A stretch of DNA of 45,153 nucleotides from a virus. Positions within the stretch are counted from its first letter, which is position 1. The number at the start of each line of letters is the position of its first letter. The notes beneath the pieces are model-generated. The model ran no database searches. It was not told the DNA's origin and saw only the letters and a program-made list of their open reading frames with translations. Of the stretch, positions 32,574 through 40,674 are shown piece by piece. Position numbers and translations under genes: made by a program. The DNA lies in the IMG/VR virus record IMGVR_UViG_3300043395_001388, positions 1 through 45,153 of that record; one strand, 5' to 3'.

Positions 32574-35500
32574 TTATAAACTGTTATTCTTTTTCAACCC
32601 CTCTACTTCTAATCTTAATTGCTCAATTTGTAATTGTTGTTCTTTCATACCTTCAATTAACAAAGCAACTAATTTTTCGTATTTAACAGCTTTATATCCA
32701 TTATCTCTTGTTGTTACGATTTGAGGTAATACTTCTTCAATTTCTTGTGCAATTACACCCACATCGTTACCTTCGTATCCATGTACGTCTTTTAATTCTG
32801 CTTTCCAATCGTAAGTGTTACCACTAATCTTTCTAATTTTTTCGATTGGATTTTCAATTGGTTTAATATTCTCTTTGAAGTTTTTATCTGAAGATGAATA
32901 CGCTACAACGTCGCCCGCTGCATCAATTCTACCAGGAGTTGCACTTGCTGCTACACCAACACCAATTGAATTAAATCTAACATCAGATGAAGTTGCCACT
33001 GCTTGTCCGATTGCAATTATACCTAATGTATTATTGTATGTTACACCTGTACCAGCTGTTAATGTTGCTCTACTACCAGTTACGAAATGTACTGATGCAG
33101 TATCTAAAGTTAATGTTCTAGTTGTAGAAATATCACCACCACCACTCATACCACTACCAGCTGTAATTGAAACTGCAGTATGATCAATATGTTTGTTTGC
33201 CACATAGTTTGTAGTTGCATTATGATCTATTTGTGCTGAACTACTATATGCTCCAATTGCGTTACCAATTGTTGCTGCACTAATAGTACCACCCAATGCG
33301 GTTGATGTTCCCGCAATACTCATTGAGTTATAAAGAATACTTAAACCACTTACTTGTGCTGAAGATGAATATGCTCCTGCTAAAACTTGTGCGGTTGTTA
33401 AACTTCCACCTAATGATACTGATGAACCATTGATTGTTACTGAACTATTTGCTAATACACCACTCAATGTACCCAATCCTGCATTGTAAGTTAAATCAAT
33501 ACCACTTGCACCGGTTGTATCCACTACTGATAAACCTGCTCTACTTCCACTTAAGAAATGTACTGATGAAGTATCTAATGTTATTGTTCTTGTTGCTGCA
33601 ATTGTACCACCACCACTCAAACCACTTCCTGCTGTTACTGAAACTGCAGTATGGTCGATGTGTTTATTGGCATCGTAGTTTGTTGTTGCGTTATGGTCTA
33701 TTTGTGCGGATGAAGAATATGCACCGTTAATAGTTTGTGCTTGAGTTAATGTTCCACCTAATGCTACTGCTACACCATTAATTGTTATTGTGTTTGTTGA
33801 ACAACTTTGGCTGAATGCTGATGCACTTTGGAATGCTCCCCATGCACTTTGAGAATTAATTAATAATCTCAAATCTACTGATGTTGAATATGCAGTTACA
33901 TTTCCAATACCAGATAAAGTAGATGCACTTACATTACCAGTTACATCTAAGTCACCTGCGATAGTTACTTTACTTACACTTGCAGAAATAATTGAATCAC
34001 CAATATGGTCATCACCTACTGCTACAGGAACTTGTCCTACGGTTAATCCACTTTCATTACCTAATGAACCACTATTTTTTGGACCACTAATTAATCTAGC
34101 AGATGCGTATCCTGCTCCATCTGGATTTTGATACAACCAAACATTATTTGTAGAATCCCACAATAATGAACCAGTTGATGCTGATGAACCAGAATCAATT
34201 ACTGATAAACCACCGAATCTTACACCAGGATTATCTGTATTTAAAATTACTTTATTTGTACCAATTGATACAGCACTTGCTGTAATATTTTGTAAAGATG
34301 AAGAACCTTGTACAATAAAATTACCACTTACATATACCGAACCAGTTACTGTTTGGTTTCCTGTAAATGTGTTGCCACCACTTAATTTTGCAAATGTTGA
34401 ATATGCTGAAGCACTTGCATTACTTAAAGCTGTTGCTGCACTTCCTGAATATGTATTTAATGCACTTGCCGCACTTGCACTATATGCTGTGTGCTCTGCA
34501 TTTGATGCACTTATTGATGTTGCTACTGCACCACTTACTGAACTTAATGTACTTGCTGCACTTGCAGAGAATGAAGTGTATTCTGCTTTACTTGCACTTA
34601 TAGAAGTTTGTAAAGATGAACTATATGCTGATGCACTTGCAAATGCACCATTAGCACTATTTTGTGCAGTTGTAATGTTATTACTTTGAGTTGCATCAGT
34701 TTGATAAATAGATGAACTTAAAGCGGTTAAATCTGTACCACTACTTTTTAATCTAAGGTCTACTGAGTATGAATATGCACTTACATTTCCAATACCAGTT
34801 AAAGTAGATGCACTTAATGCACCCGATACATATGTAGCACCATTAATTCCTAAACTAAGATTTCCTTGTTCTAAACTACCGGTAATAAGCGGCCATCCTT
34901 GATGTCCTATGTATAATTTATTAGATTCATCTATAACAGATTGTGGTCCTGAATAATTTCCGATGATAATGTTATTATTTGAACTACCATCTAAATTATT
35001 ACCAGAATCAACACCCATTACAATATTATATCCACTTGAAGCATTTAATCTATTTGTTGATAATGTATTATATCCAATTGCGATATTTGCAGTACCATTA
35101 TTAAGAGTTTGTCCTGCGTTAGAACCTATTAATGTATGATATCCGCCAGCTATAAATTTACCAGCTGTATAACCAACCATGGTATTATGCTGAGCACCTG
35201 CTGCTGCACTCATTCCTGCGTTTGCTCCCAATGCTGTATTGAAAGAACCGGTACTTACAGATAATAAATTACCATAACCAACTGCTGTATTATAAACACC
35301 CGCTTGTGTATTATAGTTTGGTGTTAATGAAGCTAAATTTTGAGGCCCTACTGCTAAGTTAGAACCTTGATGTGATGCAAATGTACCAGGACCAAATCCT
35401 ATTGTAATTTTTTCCGAATCATTTGCTGAACTTCCTATTAAAATATCTCTATCAAATTTTGCAGTACCTATTGTTGTTAATGAACCACTAACTCTTAATG

Positions 35501-36032
35501 AGCCGGTTATTGAAGTTACTGCTGCAGATGATGTACCAAATGATGAATTACCATTTGCAATTATACCTTGATCAACTTGAAATCCGTTTGCGGTAGTTGA
35601 AAGTGTTTGTATTACAACACCATTTGAAACCATTTTAATTGAACCGGTTGAAATATAAAGGTCTCTCCACACTTTTGTCAAAGAACCTAAATCATAGGTA
35701 TTATCTGCCTGTGGTATAAGTGAAGAACTTAATGATGCTACAACATTAATAGTATCTGATGATTGGTCTCCAATTTGAATTGTACCACCAATTGTTACAT
35801 TTCCTTTAATTTCTGCATTGTTTGTTACATGCAAATAAGAAGAAGATACAAAATTTGATGCTGAAATAGATGCAACTGCTGATGTTGCAGTTGGACTTGT
35901 TGTAGATAAGGTTACATCACCTTGATCTGTACCAATTTGTAGTGTTTGTAAATCATAGTTAATGTATGGTTCACCTACTGCTAACGAACCTGATTTTTGT
36001 GCGGTCGTACCACGTCTGAATTTTAATGCCAT
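32574..36032 (-). CDS. Large tail fibre with YadA-like head repeats and S74 chaperone
   Basis: A 1152-aa fibre. The N-terminal anchor reads MALKFRRGTTAQKSGSLAVG, also seen in modified form in neighbours. Roughly 240-375 is a run of ~14-residue repeats ending in N-x-A-x-G (as in NTAVGYG, NTALGANAG, NIAIGYN) that resemble the head repeats of trimeric autotransporter adhesins. Then come Ser/Ala-rich repeats and a module with SLLWDSTNNVWLYQ. From about 1047 to the end lies a peptidase S74 intramolecular chaperone (SSDKNFKENI with a Ser-Asp pair, YDWK, GVIAQEIEEVLP, VKYEKLVALLIE, then a coiled coil), which trims itself off after trimer folding. Confidence 0.92.
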   Translation of the reverse strand: MALKFRRGTTAQKSGSLAVGEPYINYDLQTLQIGTDQGDVTLSTTSPTATSAVASISASNFVSSSYLHVTNNAEIKGNVTIGGTIQIGDQSSDTINVVASLSSSLIPQADNTYDLGSLTKVWRDLYISTGSIKMVSNGVVIQTLSTTANGFQVDQGIIANGNSSFGTSSAAVTSITGSLRVSGSLTTIGTAKFDRDILIGSSANDSEKITIGFGPGTFASHQGSNLAVGPQNLASLTPNYNTQAGVYNTAVGYGNLLSVSTGSFNTALGANAGMSAAAGAQHNTMVGYTAGKFIAGGYHTLIGSNAGQTLNNGTANIAIGYNTLSTNRLNASSGYNIVMGVDSGNNLDGSSNNNIIIGNYSGPQSVIDESNKLYIGHQGWPLITGSLEQGNLSLGINGATYVSGALSASTLTGIGNVSAYSYSVDLRLKSSGTDLTALSSSIYQTDATQSNNITTAQNSANGAFASASAYSSSLQTSISASKAEYTSFSASAASTLSSVSGAVATSISASNAEHTAYSASAASALNTYSGSAATALSNASASAYSTFAKLSGGNTFTGNQTVTGSVYVSGNFIVQGSSSLQNITASAVSIGTNKVILNTDNPGVRFGGLSVIDSGSSASTGSLLWDSTNNVWLYQNPDGAGYASARLISGPKNSGSLGNESGLTVGQVPVAVGDDHIGDSIISASVSKVTIAGDLDVTGNVSASTLSGIGNVTAYSTSVDLRLLINSQSAWGAFQSASAFSQSCSTNTITINGVAVALGGTLTQAQTINGAYSSSAQIDHNATTNYDANKHIDHTAVSVTAGSGLSGGGTIAATRTITLDTSSVHFLSGSRAGLSVVDTTGASGIDLTYNAGLGTLSGVLANSSVTINGSSVSLGGSLTTAQVLAGAYSSSAQVSGLSILYNSMSIAGTSTALGGTISAATIGNAIGAYSSSAQIDHNATTNYVANKHIDHTAVSITAGSGMSGGGDISTTRTLTLDTASVHFVTGSRATLTAGTGVTYNNTLGIIAIGQAVATSSDVRFNSIGVGVAASATPGRIDAAGDVVAYSSSDKNFKENIKPIENPIEKIRKISGNTYDWKAELKDVHGYEGNDVGVIAQEIEEVLPQIVTTRDNGYKAVKYEKLVALLIEGMKEQQLQIEQLRLEVEGLKKNNSL

Positions 36033-36107
36033 AGTTTAGTTATTCCTTTATATTATCATTTGAGACATTTATGTAAACTTAATTATAGTAATAAATATAA
36101 TAATTCA

Positions 36108-38870
36108 TTACTGATTTAATCTATTTTCTAAAATTTTTATTCTTTTTTCTTGATCTTTTACTACTTCAATTAATAATGTAACAATTTTTTCATATTGAAC
36201 ACCATAATATCCATCAGGTCTTTGTTGCACTAAATGTGGCATTACCTTTAACACATCTTGTGCAATTACCCCATATTCATGTTGCCCTGCTTTTGGTAAT
36301 CCATCTTTCCAATCAAATTCAACTCCTCTTAGTTGTTGAACTTTTTCTATTGGATTTGAAATTAATTGAATATTATCTTTCAATCTTTCATCCGATGGTG
36401 AGTATGCTACAACATCTCCTGTTACATTTAATGAACCACTTATTATTTGATTACCATTAAATGTATTTGAACCCGTTGTTGCAAATGTAGTTGATTTAAA
36501 TTCTTCAATTAACAATCTACTATTTACCGAAGTTGATATTAAAGTAGTAACAGCTGAACTAGCACTTATTGAAGTATATACACTACTGCTATTTGATGTA
36601 ATAATTGCATTACTTGCTGAAATTGAGTTATATACACTACTGCTATTTGCAACAATTGTTGCATTACTTGCTGAAATTGATGTCTGTAAAGATGCACTAT
36701 AAGAGCTTGCACTTTGGAATGCTCCCCATGCACTTGCACTTATGATTGCTATATTACTACTTTGAGTTACATTTGTTTGGTAATTAGATGAACTTAAATT
36801 ATCAATTGTTGTATAAAAACTAGCACTATAAGATGATGCACTTTGAAATGCTCCCCAAGTTGATGCTGAAACAATTCCTATATTATTACTTTGAGTTGCA
36901 TCTGTTTGATATATTGATGAACTTAATGTATTTAGTGAAGTTGATGTACTTGCACTAAATGAAGTATATTCTGCTTTACTTGTTGAAATTGATGTTTCGG
37001 CACTTGCACTAAATGAAGTATATTCTGCTTTACTTGCTGAAATTGATGTCTGTAAAGATGCACTATAAGAGCTTGCACTTTGGAATGCTCCCCATGCTGA
37101 TGCACTTATAATTGATATATTATAACTTTGAGTTTCATTTGTTTGATATATTGATGAACTTAAAGATGTAATATTACTTATATTTGTATTAATTCTATTA
37201 TCTAAAGATGAACTAAACGAAAATAAACTACCTGTCAATTCACTAAATGAAGTAGAACCAGTATGTAATAATGAACCGGTAATAGTTAAGGTATCTGATT
37301 GTTCATCACCTATAAACGTTGAACCACTTGTTTTAATTACAGATGAACTTTCAATAATAGTATGTAATTCATATGTGTAAATTGTTCCACTAATATATAA
37401 ATTACCACTTGCTGTAATATCACCTATAATATTTTGTGAACCATTAAATGTATTTGAACCGGTTGTTGCAAATCCACTTCCACCTACAATCGCATTTATT
37501 CTGCTATTAACGGATGATGAGAATAATCTTACATCAATGCCATCCACTGCACCACTAATTGAACCCGTTATATATTGTGTAAATGAATTTTGTCCAGTAA
37601 ATTGATTATCATTTCCTAATTGAGCACCTGCACCTAATACTAAATTATCAATTCTACTATCAAAAGATGATGAGTCGTTTTTATATTGAGATGAACTAAA
37701 AGTTTGCAATAATCCTATACTTGCAGAATTTGTTGTAATATTATAGTTTGATTCACTTATTGAAGTTGCTAAGCTACCACTATAAGAAGATGCACTTTGG
37801 AATGCTCCCCATGCACTTGCACTTATTATACTTAAAGATGCCGTAGTTGCGAATTGTATTTCATTTGTTGCCGCATCAATTCTATTACTGAAAGATGCAC
37901 TATCCAAATTATACGATTGAGTAAAGCTATTTAATGAAGATGTAGTTGCAAATCCTGCAATATATTGTTCATTTGTTGCTGCTGCAATTCTACTATTAAA
38001 TGATGCAGAATCTAAATAGAACGATGAACTTAATGTGTTTAAAGATGATGTTGTTGCAAAGTATGAATTACTTACATATTGGGATGATGTAAATAAATTT
38101 AATGAATTTAAATCTACAAATGATTGAGTAGATACATTATTACCATTTATTGTTAATGCACCAACTATTTTTACACTACCACTTAATATTTGTGTATCAC
38201 TTAAATCATCACCTAATTGATTTGAACCAGATGAATATACAACAGATGATGTTTCATAAATTGTATATAAGTTGGTTATTGTAGCGTTAGTTACATTTAT
38301 TGAACTAGCACTAATCCATCCACTTGCACTTATATTTGCATTAATAATTTGATTATCAATAAAAGTATTTGAACCTGTTGTTGCATAAGAACCGGTTTTA
38401 CTTTCTAATGAAGTTATTCTATTATCTGTTGATTGAGTGTATGAATTAAATGATGCACTTGTTATCAAATTATCATTTACCGCATCTATTCTACTACTAA
38501 AACTTGCACTATCTGATGTATATGATTGTGTAAATGAATTAAAAGATGCTGTTGTCGAAAATCCTGCAATATATTGTTCATTTGTTGCTGCTGCAATTCT
38601 ACTATTAAAACTTGCACTATCTGATGTATATGATTGTGTAAAAGTATTTAATGATGATGTAGTTGCAAATCCTGCAATATATTGTTCATTTGTTGCTGCT
38701 GCAATTCTACTATTAAAACTTGCACTATCCGTAAGATATGATGCTGAAGGTAACATATAAACAATACTTGTCCCATCACCAACAACCAATGTTTTTTGAG
38801 TTGTATTAAATTCTAATTGTCCTGCCGTTGTAGAACCTGTTGTATTATTTTTTAGTATTAAGCTAGCCAT
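36108..38870 (-). CDS. Large tail fibre with 36-residue tandem repeats and S74 chaperone
   Basis: A 920-aa fibre. The N-terminus (MASLILKNNTTGSTTAGQLEF) is an attachment segment, followed by tandem 36-residue repeats (SASFNSRIAAATNEQYIAG with FATTSSLN and FTQSY parts), Ser/Ala-rich repeats with SAWGAFQSASSYS, and short strand modules. From about 824 there is an S74 chaperone: SPSDERLKDNI, FDWKDG, YGVIAQDVLKVMPHLV, VQYEKIVTLLIE and a terminal coiled coil. Both S74 domains in the window keep the Ser-Asp pair at the cleavage site. It shares modules with the 1152-aa fibre and the giant fibre. Confidence 0.9.
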   Translation of the reverse strand: MASLILKNNTTGSTTAGQLEFNTTQKTLVVGDGTSIVYMLPSASYLTDSASFNSRIAAATNEQYIAGFATTSSLNTFTQSYTSDSASFNSRIAAATNEQYIAGFSTTASFNSFTQSYTSDSASFSSRIDAVNDNLITSASFNSYTQSTDNRITSLESKTGSYATTGSNTFIDNQIINANISASGWISASSINVTNATITNLYTIYETSSVVYSSGSNQLGDDLSDTQILSGSVKIVGALTINGNNVSTQSFVDLNSLNLFTSSQYVSNSYFATTSSLNTLSSSFYLDSASFNSRIAAATNEQYIAGFATTSSLNSFTQSYNLDSASFSNRIDAATNEIQFATTASLSIISASAWGAFQSASSYSGSLATSISESNYNITTNSASIGLLQTFSSSQYKNDSSSFDSRIDNLVLGAGAQLGNDNQFTGQNSFTQYITGSISGAVDGIDVRLFSSSVNSRINAIVGGSGFATTGSNTFNGSQNIIGDITASGNLYISGTIYTYELHTIIESSSVIKTSGSTFIGDEQSDTLTITGSLLHTGSTSFSELTGSLFSFSSSLDNRINTNISNITSLSSSIYQTNETQSYNISIISASAWGAFQSASSYSASLQTSISASKAEYTSFSASAETSISTSKAEYTSFSASTSTSLNTLSSSIYQTDATQSNNIGIVSASTWGAFQSASSYSASFYTTIDNLSSSNYQTNVTQSSNIAIISASAWGAFQSASSYSASLQTSISASNATIVANSSSVYNSISASNAIITSNSSSVYTSISASSAVTTLISTSVNSRLLIEEFKSTTFATTGSNTFNGNQIISGSLNVTGDVVAYSPSDERLKDNIQLISNPIEKVQQLRGVEFDWKDGLPKAGQHEYGVIAQDVLKVMPHLVQQRPDGYYGVQYEKIVTLLIEVVKDQEKRIKILENRLNQ
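37951..38760 (-). repeat. 36-codon tandem repeats in the 920-aa fibre
   Basis: A 50-base word is identical at 37951-38000, 38560-38609 and 38668-38717. The last two copies are 108 bp apart, the length of one 36-residue repeat; the first is a displaced copy about 600 bp downstream in the gene. Identity at the DNA level suggests recent duplication or ongoing homogenisation. Confidence 0.8.
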
Positions 38871-38889
38871 TTAATTTTTTATCATTTTT

Positions 38890-38897
38890 TATAAATA
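38890..38897 (-). promoter_or_regulatory. TATTTATA element of the 920-aa fibre gene
   Basis: TATTTATA on the minus strand in the context GATATTTATAAAA, 19 nt before the ATG at 38870, in the short gap after the 178-aa gene. Confidence 0.57.
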
Positions 38898-38918
38898 TCT
38901 TAAATAAATATTTTACTA

Positions 38919-39455
38919 TTATCCATTAAAATCCAAATCTACAATATCTAATCCAGCACACGCAACATATAATTCTGCAAATGATCGAGCCGGTATATTA
39001 TTACCATCTACATCATTTAATTGTGCAGTTGAAATATCTACTATTAAATTAGTTAATCCACTACCATCACCACTAAATGAACTTGCTACCATACTACCGG
39101 TCAAAGCCATAGAACCGGATAATTGTATATTATTGTGAGTAATTTGTACGGTGTCATTAATTGATAATCCACTACCACTAATATCACCACCCGCATCAAC
39201 ATCACCGATAGTAATAATATCTCTAATTACATAAAGGTCTCTTTGTGTTGTAATATCTTCGGAAACTTGTATCGAACCACTTGCAATAGTGTTCGTTGTC
39301 AAAATCGTTTCTACTGACTCAACTGAACCGGATTTTTTAAAATAAAGTTTACCATCATAGGTGTTTATTGCTACTTCACCTAAATTAATGGAAGACGTAT
39401 CAGGCACTCTACCAGGAACGGCGGAGCGTTTCAGTATAATTTTTTGTTGAGCCAT
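38919..39455 (-). CDS. Small fibre-like protein with shared N-terminal anchor, 178 aa
   Basis: A 178-aa protein. The N-terminus IILKRSAVPGRVPDTSSINL then GEVAINTYDGKLYFKK is a conserved anchor found at the head of phage fibre proteins and repeated in the 205-aa neighbour. The middle is strand-rich with ISGSGLSI, LSGSMALTGSM and SFSGDGSGL, the last a typical fibre turn motif, followed by a short C-terminal domain (ARSFAELYVACAGLDIVDLDF). It is too short to be a full fibre and may be a connector or short fibre. Confidence 0.72.
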   Translation of the reverse strand: MAQQKIILKRSAVPGRVPDTSSINLGEVAINTYDGKLYFKKSGSVESVETILTTNTIASGSIQVSEDITTQRDLYVIRDIITIGDVDAGGDISGSGLSINDTVQITHNNIQLSGSMALTGSMVASSFSGDGSGLTNLIVDISTAQLNDVDGNNIPARSFAELYVACAGLDIVDLDFNG

Positions 39456-39492
39456 ATGTATGGAACGTTTTTATTGTTATTTAACAACGAAA

Positions 39493-39514
39493 AAGGGTAC
39501 TATGTAGTACCCTT
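39493..39514 (-). terminator. Hairpin terminator after the 155-aa gene
   Basis: AAGGGTACTA/TAGTACCCTT, a 10-bp perfect stem around a 2-nt centre (so a 4-6 nt loop in practice), followed on the minus strand by TTT and then CG. It lies 29 bp after the stop at 39544. The short T run makes it weaker than the other three terminators. It touches the TATTTATA element at 39514-39521. Confidence 0.65.
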
Positions 39515-39521
39515 ATAAATA
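39514..39521 (-). promoter_or_regulatory. TATTTATA element of the 178-aa gene
   Basis: TATTTATA on the minus strand in the context AATATATTTATAAGGG, 58 nt before the ATG at 39455. The hairpin 39493-39514 follows at once, so a transcript started here would carry or begin within the hairpin. Confidence 0.48.
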
Positions 39522-39543
39522 TATTAAATTAATTAAAAACGAA

Positions 39544-40011
39544 TTATATTACTTGAATAGAAATTTCTACCGGGTCTACATCATTAAATGCAACACCTGA
39601 AGTTGATACGATTGTAATTGAGTTTTGAGGTGCATTTTCATATGTTGGATCGTGATAAACTTGATTTCCACTATATCCACCAGTTTCCCATGCTTGGTTA
39701 GTACAATCAAATGTAATGTGATAATTACCTTGTGTAAATGTTAAATGTGTATGATTACCTATTAATTGTGATAAATATGTTGAATTATCATTATTATTAG
39801 AATCGAACTTATTTATATAAATTGCATTTCCAGTATTTTCATTTACAATATTGAAATCTAAAGAAGGACCACTATTATCATGTTCAGGTATTGTTATCCA
39901 ACCAGCATTCATAGCAGCAGTGTAATTATTAACTAAATAATAACTACCTATACCAGGAGGTACATTTCCACCTTGTGTAATTGAAAACCCATTAGTAAAT
40001 ACTATACTCAT
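39544..40011 (-). CDS. Unknown fibre-cluster protein, 155 aa
   Basis: A 155-aa beta-rich, Asn-rich protein with no family recognised. It opens with FTNGFSITQGGNVPPGIGSY and has HTHLTFTQGNYHITFDC and QNSITIVSTSGVAFND. Two Gly-Asn-His rich turns suggest a small receptor-binding or capping domain, but nothing is diagnostic. It lies between two anchor-bearing fibre proteins, 16 bp after the 205-aa gene, and is followed by a hairpin. Confidence 0.62.
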   Translation of the reverse strand: MSIVFTNGFSITQGGNVPPGIGSYYLVNNYTAAMNAGWITIPEHDNSGPSLDFNIVNENTGNAIYINKFDSNNNDNSTYLSQLIGNHTHLTFTQGNYHITFDCTNQAWETGGYSGNQVYHDPTYENAPQNSITIVSTSGVAFNDVDPVEISIQVI

Positions 40012-40027
40012 TTCTAAATTTTATTTT

Positions 40028-40645
40028 TTATGCCCAAACACCCGCATCGGTTGTTGTTGCTAATGCACTTAATCTATAGTCTACTGATGAACTAAATGTT
40101 GTTACATTTCCAATACCATATACACTTCCACTAAATCCGTCTGCGTTAGTGAATGCTCCAAAAATTACATCATTATAAAGTAATTCAACTCCGGTATTAA
40201 CAGCTTGTACTGAATAGGCTGAACCTGTTCCTTGTATATATCCAACTGTTCCTGCAAATGCTTCTTCTGGTCTATTAAAATCAAAGTCATCAGGTCTCAT
40301 TGATGCAGTTACACCAAATAATGCACTACCATCTCCTTTAAATGAACCGGTAAAGAATCCAGATGCGGTTGCAAATGAAGCATTACCATCAAAATTTGCA
40401 TTGCCATTTATTTCTAATTGTCCAAAACTACCTGTACCTAATATGTTAATACTACCAGTAACCTCTGCCCCAGTTACTACAAGTTGTTCAATGGTTACAT
40501 TTACGCCATCATCTTTTTTAAGGAATACTCTACCATCATTAGTGTTTATTGCTAATTCACCTAATTGAAGTGAAGACGTGGTAGGAACTTTTCCCGCTAT
40601 ATTTGAACGTCTTAATAAAATTGATTGTGTTACTGCGTTGCTCAT
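40028..40645 (-). CDS. Small fibre-like protein with shared N-terminal anchor, 205 aa
   Basis: A 205-aa protein. The N-terminus ILLRRSNIAGKVPTTSSLQL then GELAINTNDGRVFLKKDDG is the same anchor as in the 178-aa protein (39455). The middle has the fibre turn SFKGDGSALFG, and the end GIGNVTTFSSSVDYRLSAL is a linker motif found repeatedly in the larger fibres (GIGNV followed by SxSVDxRL). It follows the giant fibre by 29 bp and may be an adaptor between baseplate and long fibres. Confidence 0.72.
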   Translation of the reverse strand: MSNAVTQSILLRRSNIAGKVPTTSSLQLGELAINTNDGRVFLKKDDGVNVTIEQLVVTGAEVTGSINILGTGSFGQLEINGNANFDGNASFATASGFFTGSFKGDGSALFGVTASMRPDDFDFNRPEEAFAGTVGYIQGTGSAYSVQAVNTGVELLYNDVIFGAFTNADGFSGSVYGIGNVTTFSSSVDYRLSALATTTDAGVWA

Positions 40646-40674
40646 ATGTTTATTATCCTTTTCTTACTTTTATA

